A program made the translations under genes and the position numbers. This document shows, piece after piece, positions 55,601-64,000 of a stretch of DNA of 64,000 nucleotides (within the stretch, counting starts at the first letter, position 1; every line of letters begins with the position of its first letter). Under the pieces are notes generated by a model that was given only the letters and a program-made list of their open reading frames with translations, had not been told where the DNA came from and did no database searches. The stretch comes from Flagellimonas taeanensis (GTDB taxonomy: Bacteria > Bacteroidota > Bacteroidia > Flavobacteriales > Flavobacteriaceae), in the NCBI RefSeq assembly GCF_003584105.1, contig NZ_QXFO01000005.1, forward strand, positions 115,168-179,167. Reading direction: 5' to 3'.

Positions 55601-56501
55601 CGCCGTTGACGATTTCGCCCACTTGGTAGGAGGTAGCTGGACAACCGATGAGGATACCAATGCTTTGGTGGCCGATCTGTTGCACAACTACAAGATCAAA
55701 TTGAACGATATCCAAGGAAACCTGAGAAGGGATAAGTTTACCATCTCCGTAGGGGATGAGCTTCCTGCAGGTATCATGAAGTTGGCCAAAGTCTATATCG
55801 CCAAGAAACGTAAGTTGAAAGTAGGTGATAAAATGGCAGGACGTCACGGTAACAAAGGTATCGTTGCCCGTATCGTTCGTCAAGAGGACATGCCTTTCTT
55901 GGAAGACGGAACCCCTGTGGACATCGTATTGAACCCACTGGGTGTACCTTCAAGGATGAACATTGGTCAGATCTATGAGACCGTTTTGGGTTGGGCAGGT
56001 TTGAAATTGGGCCAGAAATATGGTACCCCAATTTTTGACGGAGCTACCTTGGACGATATCAACGAACTTACCGATAAAGCTGGTGTTCCAAGATTTGGAC
56101 ATACCTACCTATATGATGGTGGAACCGGTCAACGCTTTGACCAAGCGGCCACGGTTGGTGTGATCTACATGCTGAAATTGGGCCACATGGTGGACGATAA
56201 GATGCACGCACGTTCCATCGGACCATACTCATTGATCACACAACAACCATTGGGTGGTAAGGCCCAATTCGGTGGTCAGCGTTTTGGAGAGATGGAGGTA
56301 TGGGCATTGGAAGCCTATGGAGCTTCGGCTACCCTTAGGGAAATCCTGACCGTGAAGTCGGATGACGTTATCGGTAGGGCCAAGACCTATGAATCCATCG
56401 TAAAAGGTGAGACTATGCCAGAACCCGGTTTACCGGAATCTTTCAACGTATTGATGCACGAACTCAAAGGTTTGGGCTTGGATATCAGATTGGAAGAATA
56501 G
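52692..56501 (+). CDS. rpoB: DNA-directed RNA polymerase subunit beta
   Basis: 1269 residues. The rifampicin region is wild-type-like: [20 protein letters not shown] then [13 protein letters not shown], with the Asp, His and Ser residues that mutate in resistance all unchanged. C-terminal [20 protein letters not shown] is intact. Followed by rpoC after 36 nt. Confidence 0.99.
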
Positions 56502-56537
56502 AACACTATACATTAATTATATCATCACCATATTGTT

Positions 56538-59500
56538 ATGGCTAGAATAAAAGACAATAACGCACCAAAAAGGTTTAACAAGATCTCCATCGGATTGGCC
56601 TCACCAGAGTCCATTTTGGCCGAGTCCCGTGGCGAAGTGTTGAAGCCTGAAACCATTAACTATAGAACGCACAAGCCCGAGCGTGATGGATTGTTCTGCG
56701 AGCGTATTTTCGGTCCCGTAAAGGACTACGAATGTGCCTGCGGAAAGTATAAGCGTATCCGTTACCGTGGAATCGTTTGTGATCGTTGTGGTGTAGAGGT
56801 AACAGAAAAGAAAGTACGTAGAGATCGTGTGGGTCACATCAATCTTGTTGTACCCGTAGCGCACATCTGGTACTTCCGTTCATTGCCGAACAAGATAGGA
56901 TACCTTTTGGGACTACCTTCCAAAAAGTTGGACATGATCATCTACTACGAAAGGTATGTGGTCATCCAGCCCGGTATTGCCAAAGGTCCAGAAGGTGAGG
57001 AGATCCATAAATTGGATTTCTTGACCGAAGAGGAATATTTGAACATTCTGGAATCACTTCCATCTGAGAATCAGTACTTGGAAGAGAACGATCCCAACAA
57101 GTTCATCGCCAAAATGGGTGCCGAGTGTTTGATCGACCTATTGGCCCGAATCGATTTGGAACAACTGTCGTACGAACTTCGTCACAAGGCCAATACCGAG
57201 ACCTCAAAGCAGCGTAAGACCGAGGCATTGAAGCGTCTTCAGGTAGTTGAGGCATTGCGTGAATCACAGGACAACCGTGAGAACAACCCAGAGTGGATGA
57301 TCATGAAGGTGATTCCCGTGATCCCACCGGAATTACGTCCATTGGTGCCGTTGGATGGTGGTCGTTTTGCCACTTCCGATTTGAACGATTTGTACAGACG
57401 GGTGATCATCCGTAACAACCGTTTGAAGCGTTTGATGGAGATCAAGGCACCAGAGGTGATCTTGCGTAACGAAAAACGTATGCTTCAGGAAGCTGTGGAT
57501 TCCCTTTTCGACAACACCAGAAAAGCATCTGCGGTAAAAACAGAATCGAACAGACCATTGAAATCCCTTTCGGATTCCTTGAAAGGTAAGCAAGGTCGTT
57601 TCCGTCAAAACCTTTTGGGTAAACGTGTGGATTACTCCGCTCGTTCCGTGATTGTCGTTGGACCGGAAATGAAATTGTACGAATGTGGTCTTCCAAAAGA
57701 TATGGCGGCCGAACTTTACAAACCGTTCATCATCCGTAAGTTGATCGAAAGAGGTATTGTAAAGACCGTTAAATCTGCTAAAAAGATCATAGACAAGAAG
57801 GAGCCCGTGGTTTGGGATATTCTTGAAAACGTCCTAAAAGGACACCCTGTATTGTTGAACCGGGCCCCCACATTGCACCGATTGGGTATCCAAGCGTTCC
57901 AGCCTAAACTGATTGAAGGGAAGGCGATTCGTTTGCACCCATTGGCGTGTACCGCCTTCAACGCGGATTTTGATGGGGACCAGATGGCAGTTCACTTGCC
58001 ATTGGGGCCAGAGGCCATTTTGGAAGCACAGCTATTGATGTTGGCTTCACAGAACATCCTTAACCCAGCGAACGGTTCTCCGATCACCGTACCTTCCCAG
58101 GACATGGTTTTGGGTCTGTATTATATGACCAAAGAGAAAAGATCCACTCCAGAAGAGCCCGTAATAGGGGAAGGACTTACCTTCTATTCTTCCGAAGAGG
58201 TCGAAATTGCCTTCAATGAAAGAAAAGTTGCCCTTAATGCCATCATCAAGGTAAGAACGAAGGATTTCAATGAAGCAGGAGAGTTGGTCAACAAGATCAT
58301 TGAGACCACGGTGGGCCGTGTATTGTTCAACACTGTGGTGCCTGAACAAGCAGGATATATCAATACTGTTTTGAACAAGAAATCCCTACGGAACATTATC
58401 GGGGACATCCTTGCGGTGACCGATGTGCCTACCACAGCCGACTTCTTGGACAAGATCAAGACCATGGGATATGAGTTTGCCTTTAAAGGAGGTCTGTCCT
58501 TCAGTTTGGGGGATATCATCATTCCAAAGGAAAAGCACGAAATGATTGCCGAGGCCAACGAACAAGTGGATGGCATCATGATGAACTATAACATGGGTCT
58601 GATTACCTTCAATGAACGGTACAACCAGGTCATTGATGTTTGGACCTCTACCAACGCCATGTTGACCGAATTGGCCATGAAGCGTATCCGTGAGGACAAA
58701 CAAGGATTCAACTCTGTATATATGATGTTGGATTCCGGGGCGAGGGGTTCCAAGGAACAGATTCGCCAGTTGACCGGTATGCGTGGTTTGATGGCCAAGC
58801 CTAAAAAATCGACAGCCGGAGGTGGCGAGATCATTGAAAACCCGATTCTCTCCAACTTTAAGGAAGGATTGTCCATCTTGGAATACTTTATCTCAACCCA
58901 CGGTGCACGTAAAGGTCTTGCGGATACCGCTTTGAAAACTGCGGATGCCGGATATTTGACCAGACGTTTGGTGGATGTTTCCCAAGACGTGATCATCAAT
59001 ACCGAGGATTGTGGAACATTGAGGGGAATTGAGGTGGAAGCCTTGAAGAAGAACGAAGAAGTAGTGGAGACCCTTGGTGAGCGAATCTTGGGTAGGGTAT
59101 CACTGCACGATGTATATAACCCACTGACCGAGGAGCTTATCCTTAAAGCAGGGCAGGAAATTTCCGAAGCCGATGTGAAGAAGGTCGAAGCTGCGCCTAT
59201 TGAAAAGGTAGAAGTAAGATCACCATTGACCTGTGAGGCAGCCCAAGGAATCTGTGCAAAATGCTACGGAAGAAACTTGGCCACCAATAAAATGGTACAA
59301 CGCGGTGAAGCCGTTGGTGTGGTTGCGGCCCAGTCCATTGGAGAACCTGGAACACAGTTGACATTGCGTACCTTCCACGTAGGGGGTATTGCAGGAAACA
59401 TTTCCGAGGACAGCAAGCTGGAGGCCAAATTTGACGGTATTGCAGAGATTGAAGACCTAAGGGTCGTCGAGGGTGTGGACAATGGTGGAGGTAAGAGTGA

Positions 59501-60836
59501 CATTGTAATCTCCAGAACATCAGAAATCAAGATTGTTGATGCAAAGACGGGTATTACATTGAGTACCAATAACATTCCTTATGGTTCCCAATTGTTCGTC
59601 AAGAACGGCGAGAAAATAACCAAAGGAACTGTTATCTGTCAATGGGATCCCTATAACGGTGTCATCGTGTCCGAATTCACAGGGCAGATCGCCTATGAGA
59701 ATATCGAGCAAGGTATGACTTACCAAGTGGAAATCGATGAGCAGACCGGTTTCCAAGAAAAGGTGATTTCAGAATCCAGGAACAAGAGGTTGATCCCGAC
59801 CCTATTGATCAAAGACGGTAAGGGAGAAACCATACGTTCATACAACTTGCCTGTTGGTTCCCACTTGATGGTGGACAACGGTGAGAAGATCAAAGAAGGT
59901 AAGATTTTGGTGAAAATCCCACGTAAATCTGCCAAGGCAGGAGATATCACCGGAGGTCTTCCAAGGGTGACCGAGCTTTTCGAGGCACGTAATCCATCCA
60001 ACCCAGCAGTGGTAACGGAGATTGATGGTGTAGTGTCCTTCGGTAAGATCAAGCGTGGTAACCGTGAGATCATCATCGAGTCCAAGGCCGGAGAAGTGAA
60101 GAAATACTTGGTCAAACTTTCCAACCAGATCCTGGTTCAGGAAAACGACTACGTACGCGCTGGTATGGCACTGTCCGATGGGTCTATCACCCCAGAGGAT
60201 ATCTTGGCTATCAAAGGACCATCGGCAGTACAGCAATACTTGGTGAACGAGGTACAGGAAGTATATCGTTTGCAAGGTGTGAAGATCAATGACAAGCACT
60301 TCGAAGTTGTGGTACGTCAAATGATGCGCAAGGTCCAGATCCAAGATTCAGGGGACACCACTTTCTTGGAGAACCAATTGGTGCACAAGGATGACTTCAT
60401 CAATGAGAACGATGAGATCTTTGGTAAGAAAGTTGTAGAAGATGCAGGCGATTCTGAAAGATTGAAGCCTGGTCAGATCGTAACGGCCCGTCAATTGAGG
60501 GATGAGAACTCGATCCTTAGGAGAGAGGACAAGACCTTGGTTACCGCAAGGGATGCTGTGGCAGCTACTGCCACTCCGATCCTGCAAGGTATCACAAGGG
60601 CATCGTTGCAGACCAAGTCGTTCATTTCTGCAGCATCGTTCCAGGAAACCACCAAAGTGTTGAACGAAGCCGCCGTAAACGGTAAAGTGGACACCTTGGA
60701 AGGATTGAAAGAGAATGTGATCGTTGGACATAAGATTCCTGCCGGTACCGGTATGAGGGATTACGATAGCATCATTGTTGGCTCGAAAGAGGAGTATGAT
60801 GAGATCATGGCCCGAAAAGAGGAATTTAAGTTCTAA
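56538..60836 (+). CDS. rpoC: DNA-directed RNA polymerase subunit beta'
   Basis: 1432 residues. The N-terminal zinc ribbon ([20 protein letters not shown]), the catalytic [12 protein letters not shown] with three Asp binding Mg2+, and the C-terminal second zinc site region ([16 protein letters not shown]) are present. The last gene of the long rRNA-protein/polymerase unit before a terminator. Confidence 0.99.
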
Positions 60837-60842
60837 ATAACA

Positions 60843-60877
60843 GAAACCCTGGCTTAATGGCCGGGGTTTTCTTTTTT
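60843..60877 (+). terminator. Intrinsic terminator of rpoC
   Basis: Stem AAACCCTGGC/GCCGGGGTTT (60844-60853, 60860-60869, one T-G pair), loop TTAATG, then TTCTTTTTT. Confidence 0.85.
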
Positions 60878-60891
60878 ATACAGTTATATCA

Positions 60892-61197
60892 ATGGCAGAG
60901 GAAAAACAGAAACAGATCAATATTGAATTGGACGAAAAGACCGCCGAGGGAACCTATTCCAACTTGGCGATCATCAATCATTCCGTATCGGAGTTTGTGG
61001 TGGACTTTATCAGCATGATGCCTGGTGCGCCAAAGGCGAAGGTGAAGAGCCGAATCATCCTGACACCCCAGCACGCCAAGAAATTTTTGAAAGCGCTGAA
61101 CGACAATGTAGCCCGGTTTGAAAAGACCCACGGACCCATCAAGGATTATGAGCAACCTGCTATTCCCTTGAACTTCGGACCTACGGGAGAAGCATAA
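60892..61197 (+). CDS. DUF3467 domain-containing protein
   Basis: 101 residues, cytoplasmic. INIELDEKTAEGTYSNLAII and ARFEKTHGPIKDYE fit DUF3467, a small conserved family of unknown role often found after rpoC in Bacteroidota. It lies 55 nt after rpoC beyond a terminator, so it may have its own transcription or depend on readthrough. A bidirectional terminator follows. Confidence 0.88.
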   Translation: MAEEKQKQINIELDEKTAEGTYSNLAIINHSVSEFVVDFISMMPGAPKAKVKSRIILTPQHAKKFLKALNDNVARFEKTHGPIKDYEQPAIPLNFGPTGEA

Positions 61198-61229
61198 AAA
61201 AGCCCCAAACAAAGTTTGGGGCTTTTTAT
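61198..61229. terminator. Bidirectional intrinsic terminator
   Basis: Stem AAAGCCCCAAAC/GTTTGGGGCTTT (61199-61210, 61214-61225), loop AAA, with A-run left and T-run right; serves DUF3467 (+) and prfC (-). Confidence 0.9.
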
Positions 61230-61276
61230 TTGTATTTATGTCAACCAACCTTTTTGAATTCCTTTTGATTTCAGTT

Positions 61277-62866
61277 TTATTCGAACTCCGAAGTAAAATG
61301 GAGTTTTACCGATGGGTATTTTTGTTGGGTCATCTGTAGGGAAAAAGGTGAGTCTGCCAAAAAGACCAGTTGTCCACGTTTGTCCGTGGCCAAAAACTTC
61401 TGCTTCACTCGTTTGAACTCGGCAAACTCTTCATTGTTTTTATCAGTGGGTTCCACCCAGCACGCTTTGTGCACGGGGAAATTCTCATACGTGCACTTGG
61501 CCCCATATTCATGCTCCAAGCGGTATTGGATCACTTCATATTGCAAGGCCCCAACGGTACCTATTACTTTTCTTCCGTTCAATTCCAAGGTGAACAACTG
61601 TGCCACGCCCTCGTCCATCAGCTGGTCAATGCCCTTGTACAATTGCTTGGCCTTCATGGGATCGGCATTGTTGATGTACCTGAAATGTTCCGGGGAGAAA
61701 CTAGGAATACCTTTGTAATGTAACTGTTCACCACTCGTCAACGTATCTCCGATCTTAAAGTTGCCCGTATCGTGCAACCCGACAATATCACCAGGATAGG
61801 AAATGTCCACAATTTCCTTTTTTTCGGCAAAAAAGGCATTGGGGCTGGAGAACTTCAATTTTTTGTCGTGCCGTACATGGAGGTAAGGAGTGTTCCGTTC
61901 AAAAGTACCGGAAACCACTTTGATAAAGGCAAGTCGGTCCCGATGCTTGGGATCCATATTGGCATGGATCTTAAACACAAAACCCGAAAACTCCTTTTCA
62001 TTGGCTTTGACCAAACGCTCTTCCGCCATTTTTGCCCGAGGTGATGGGGCAATCTCCACAAAACAGTCCAATAGCTCCCGGACGCCAAAATTGTTCAGGG
62101 CCGAACCGAAAAAGACAGGTTGCTGTAGCCCTTTTAAATAGGTCTCGGTATCAAAGGGAGGGTACACGCCGTTGACCAATTCCAAATTGTCACGTAGGTT
62201 TTCTGCGGCCTTTGTGCCAATGATCTTTTCCAACTCAGGGCTGTCCAGATTATCGAAGGCGATGGTCTCTTCGATATTTTTTTTGCTGCTGCCGCTAAAA
62301 AGGTTGATGTTCTTCTCGTAGATGTTGTAGATTCCCTTGAAATCATATCCCATGCCGATGGGAAAACTCAGAGGAGTGACGGACAGCCCCAATTTTTGTT
62401 CCACCTCGTCCAAAAGGTCAAAGGCATCTTTTCCTTCCCGATCCAATTTGTTGATGAAGACAATCATGGGGATGTTGCGCATACGACATACCTCTACCAA
62501 CTTCTCCGTTTGTTCCTCCACACCCTTCGCCACATCGATGACGACGATCACACTGTCCACAGCGGTCAGCGTCCTAAAGGTGTCCTCGGCAAAATCCTTG
62601 TGTCCGGGAGTGTCCAGAATGTTGATTTTCTTGTCCTTATAGATAAAGGCCAACACGGAAGTGGCCACGGAAATTCCCCTTTGGCGCTCTATTTCCATAA
62701 AGTCACTGGTGGCGGATTTCTTGATCTTGTTGCTTTTCACGGCACCGGCCTCTTGGATGGCCCCCCCGAACAAGAGCAGTTTTTCCGTAAGTGTCGTTTT
62801 TCCCGCATCAGGGTGGGAGATGATCCCAAATGTCCTTCGTCTATTTATTTCCCTTTCAAAATCCAT
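61277..62866 (-). CDS. prfC: Peptide chain release factor 3
   Basis: 529 residues from ATG 62866 (MDFEREINRRRTFGIISHPD is the conserved start; the frame to 62911 is upstream noise). GTPase that recycles RF1/RF2 after termination. G1 SHPDAGKTT, G2 RGISVATS, G3 DTPGHKDF, and NKLDREGKDAFDLLDEVE are present. A -7-type box TATTTTTG is at 62889-62882, 16 nt before the ATG. Confidence 0.97.
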   Translation of the reverse strand: MDFEREINRRRTFGIISHPDAGKTTLTEKLLLFGGAIQEAGAVKSNKIKKSATSDFMEIERQRGISVATSVLAFIYKDKKINILDTPGHKDFAEDTFRTLTAVDSVIVVIDVAKGVEEQTEKLVEVCRMRNIPMIVFINKLDREGKDAFDLLDEVEQKLGLSVTPLSFPIGMGYDFKGIYNIYEKNINLFSGSSKKNIEETIAFDNLDSPELEKIIGTKAAENLRDNLELVNGVYPPFDTETYLKGLQQPVFFGSALNNFGVRELLDCFVEIAPSPRAKMAEERLVKANEKEFSGFVFKIHANMDPKHRDRLAFIKVVSGTFERNTPYLHVRHDKKLKFSSPNAFFAEKKEIVDISYPGDIVGLHDTGNFKIGDTLTSGEQLHYKGIPSFSPEHFRYINNADPMKAKQLYKGIDQLMDEGVAQLFTLELNGRKVIGTVGALQYEVIQYRLEHEYGAKCTYENFPVHKACWVEPTDKNNEEFAEFKRVKQKFLATDKRGQLVFLADSPFSLQMTQQKYPSVKLHFTSEFE

Positions 62867-63272
62867 CAACAAAAATTTCGGCAAAAATAGGGGAATTATA
62901 TGTTTCAGCACTCATTTTGTAAGAGATATCCCATTGTTGATATCATTGGAAAAAAATGCGTGGACAAAGACCGGTTAGATCGAAAAGAAAAGTAATTTCA
63001 GCCTGTTTTTTAGCAGGCTCTCCTTTGGGTTTGTGTCGTACATTCTATTGACGAAAACAGCAATAGATCATAAATGGGTATCTAATAATGAGGAATGCGC
63101 CTTTTATCGAGAAAAATAGGAGGTGAGCCCCAAAAACTTTAATTATGTGACCATTTTGTATGGACATGTGTCGAAGGGACTAGAATACAAAAAATAAGAA
63201 AACCCCAATTTTCTTACGCATACGAGAACTACTACAGGCCATGGTGATTAGTTGACCAAAACTTAATCATTT
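62867..63272. other. 406-nt intergenic region
   Basis: Contains the -7-type box of prfC at its left end and a small hairpin AGCCTG/CAGGCT (63000-63019) without a T-run. No tRNA, small RNA, or consensus promoter for the repeat protein was recognised. The rest is AT-rich and unexplained. Confidence 0.6.
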
Positions 63273-64000
63273 ATGGAGAACATTACTTTTGAGCGGGCAC
63301 CACGTGGAGTAGTCCGTAGTATTTTATTCATAACCATTTGTTTGATTTTCGAATCAACTTCAGCGTATGGCAAAGCCTTAACACCAGTGGCAACTGACCA
63401 TCATACAAGTGTTCTTAAAATCGCCCCTGTTTATTCTAACGGCGTAGATCAATCTAAAGCAGAATATAGCTTTTATGGTTTTTTGGAAATTTTTGATTAT
63501 AGTCTCGTTAATATAACAAATTTTACAACGGATTGTGATGGAGACGGTGTTAGTTGTGATCAGGAAGCCAAGGACGGAACCGACCCCAACGATCCCTGTG
63601 ATTTCATATTGGCACATCAGGATTGTGAACCTTCTGACAATTGGAAAAAGGATGACTGTGATGGTGATGGCGTGACCAATGGCAAGGAGAAAGAGGATGG
63701 TACAGATCCATTGGACCTTTGTGATTTTATATTGGCGCATCAAAATTGTTCCCTATCCGACAAATGGAAGAAAGAAGATTGTGACGGAGATGGTGTGACC
63801 AACGGTAAGGAGAAAGAGGATGGCACCGACCCGTTGGATCCCTGTGATTTTATATTGGCGCATCAAAACTGCTCCCCTTCCGATAAGTGGAAAAAAGAGG
63901 ATTGTGATGGCGATGGCGTAAGCAATGGCCAAGAGAAGGAAGATGGAACCGACCCGTTGGATTCTTGTGATTTTGTGTTGGAGCATCAGGATTGTGAACC
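63273..64000 (+). CDS. Exported protein with TSP3-like 41-residue tandem repeats, 3' end outside window
   Basis: ATG at 63273; the frame is open for the 242 codons to the window edge. A signal or anchor segment is at about 15-32. From residue 87 a repeat of exactly 41 residues (123 bp) begins, with starts at 63531, 63654, 63777 and 63900. Each unit has an Asp-rich calcium-type loop (DCDGDGVTNGKEKEDGTDP) followed by CDFILAHQNC and a Trp-Lys tail. Such TSP3-like repeats are typical of flavobacterial surface or gliding-related adhesins. The end, including any C-terminal secretion domain, is not visible. Confidence 0.8.
   Translation, partial: MENITFERAPRGVVRSILFITICLIFESTSAYGKALTPVATDHHTSVLKIAPVYSNGVDQSKAEYSFYGFLEIFDYSLVNITNFTTDCDGDGVSCDQEAKDGTDPNDPCDFILAHQDCEPSDNWKKDDCDGDGVTNGKEKEDGTDPLDLCDFILAHQNCSLSDKWKKEDCDGDGVTNGKEKEDGTDPLDPCDFILAHQNCSPSDKWKKEDCDGDGVSNGQEKEDGTDPLDSCDFVLEHQDCE

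Noticed and set aside
63000..63019. Hairpin AGCCTG/CAGGCT as a terminator
   Set aside because: No T-run on either strand and only 6 bp.
63378..63986. Two open frames on the minus strand (121 and 77 codons) opposite the repeat protein
   Set aside because: They are antisense mirrors of the 123-bp repeats; the plus frame has a start, signal segment and a recognised motif.

Overview
This 64 kb window is chromosome from a member of the Bacteroidota, almost certainly a marine Flavobacteriaceae close to Muricauda/Allomuricauda/Flagellimonas (the family is supported by several features, the genus is a guess). The evidence is the promoter type (TTTG, a spacer of 17-21 nt, then TAnnTTTG), the near absence of Shine-Dalgarno sites except a very strong one before rpsU, a biotin ligase without a DNA-binding domain, SprB-type and TSP3-like repeat proteins, DUF1573, DUF2851 and DUF3467 genes, and [12 protein letters not shown] palindromic repeats. 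It is mostly a core-genome segment: no prophage, insertion sequence, CRISPR array or defence island is visible.

Layout. 1-3.9 kb: the end of a PDZ/aspartyl-protease protein, a DUF1573 protein and valS. 3.9-8.6 kb: a cassette of a GH109-like Gfo/Idh/MocA enzyme, a GHMP sugar kinase, a nucleotidyltransferase and a sterol-desaturase-family membrane oxygenase. 8.6-13.3 kb (minus): acyl-CoA-binding protein, psd, cdsA, a LUD-domain protein, ftsH and rsfS, with birA divergent. 13.3-21.6 kb: SRPBCC protein, pyrE, Nudix hydrolase, M14 peptidase, a PAS histidine kinase with overlapping single-domain response regulator, coaD and ddl. 21.6-29.5 kb: PASTA protein, RluD-type pseudouridine synthase, yaaA, ppc, a uracil-DNA-glycosylase-family protein, a 56-residue lipoprotein and an M20 peptidase.

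29.5-36.6 kb (minus): a complete tryptophan operon trpE-G-D-C-F-B-A. It starts with a textbook ribosome-mediated attenuator: a consensus promoter, an 18-codon leader peptide with three consecutive Trp codons, an intrinsic terminator 8 nt before trpE, and a 7-nt segment at the leader stop codon that can pair with the terminator loop and 3' arm. Four of the six gene junctions carry palindromic REP-like repeats, and a related 63-bp double-hairpin element sits in frame inside trpF.

36.7-46 kb: YceI, nitroreductase and MarR regulator with a palindromic operator over its own promoter; two thioredoxin-fold proteins, rhodanese, DUF2851, PspC-like protein; an AGCS amino-acid/cation symporter carrying a signal peptide, SprB repeat and lipoyl-like domain; a helix-hairpin-helix protein and an acyl-CoA dehydrogenase. 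46-61.2 kb: the translation/transcription block rpsU, xerC-like recombinase, hpf, tRNA-Thr/Tyr/Gly/Thr, tuf, tRNA-Trp, secE, nusG, rplK, rplA, rplJ, rplL, rpoB, rpoC, DUF3467. The tRNA-tuf-secE order is the same as in Escherichia coli. 61.2-64 kb: prfC (minus) and the start of a secreted protein with a 41-residue calcium-binding-type repeat running off the edge.
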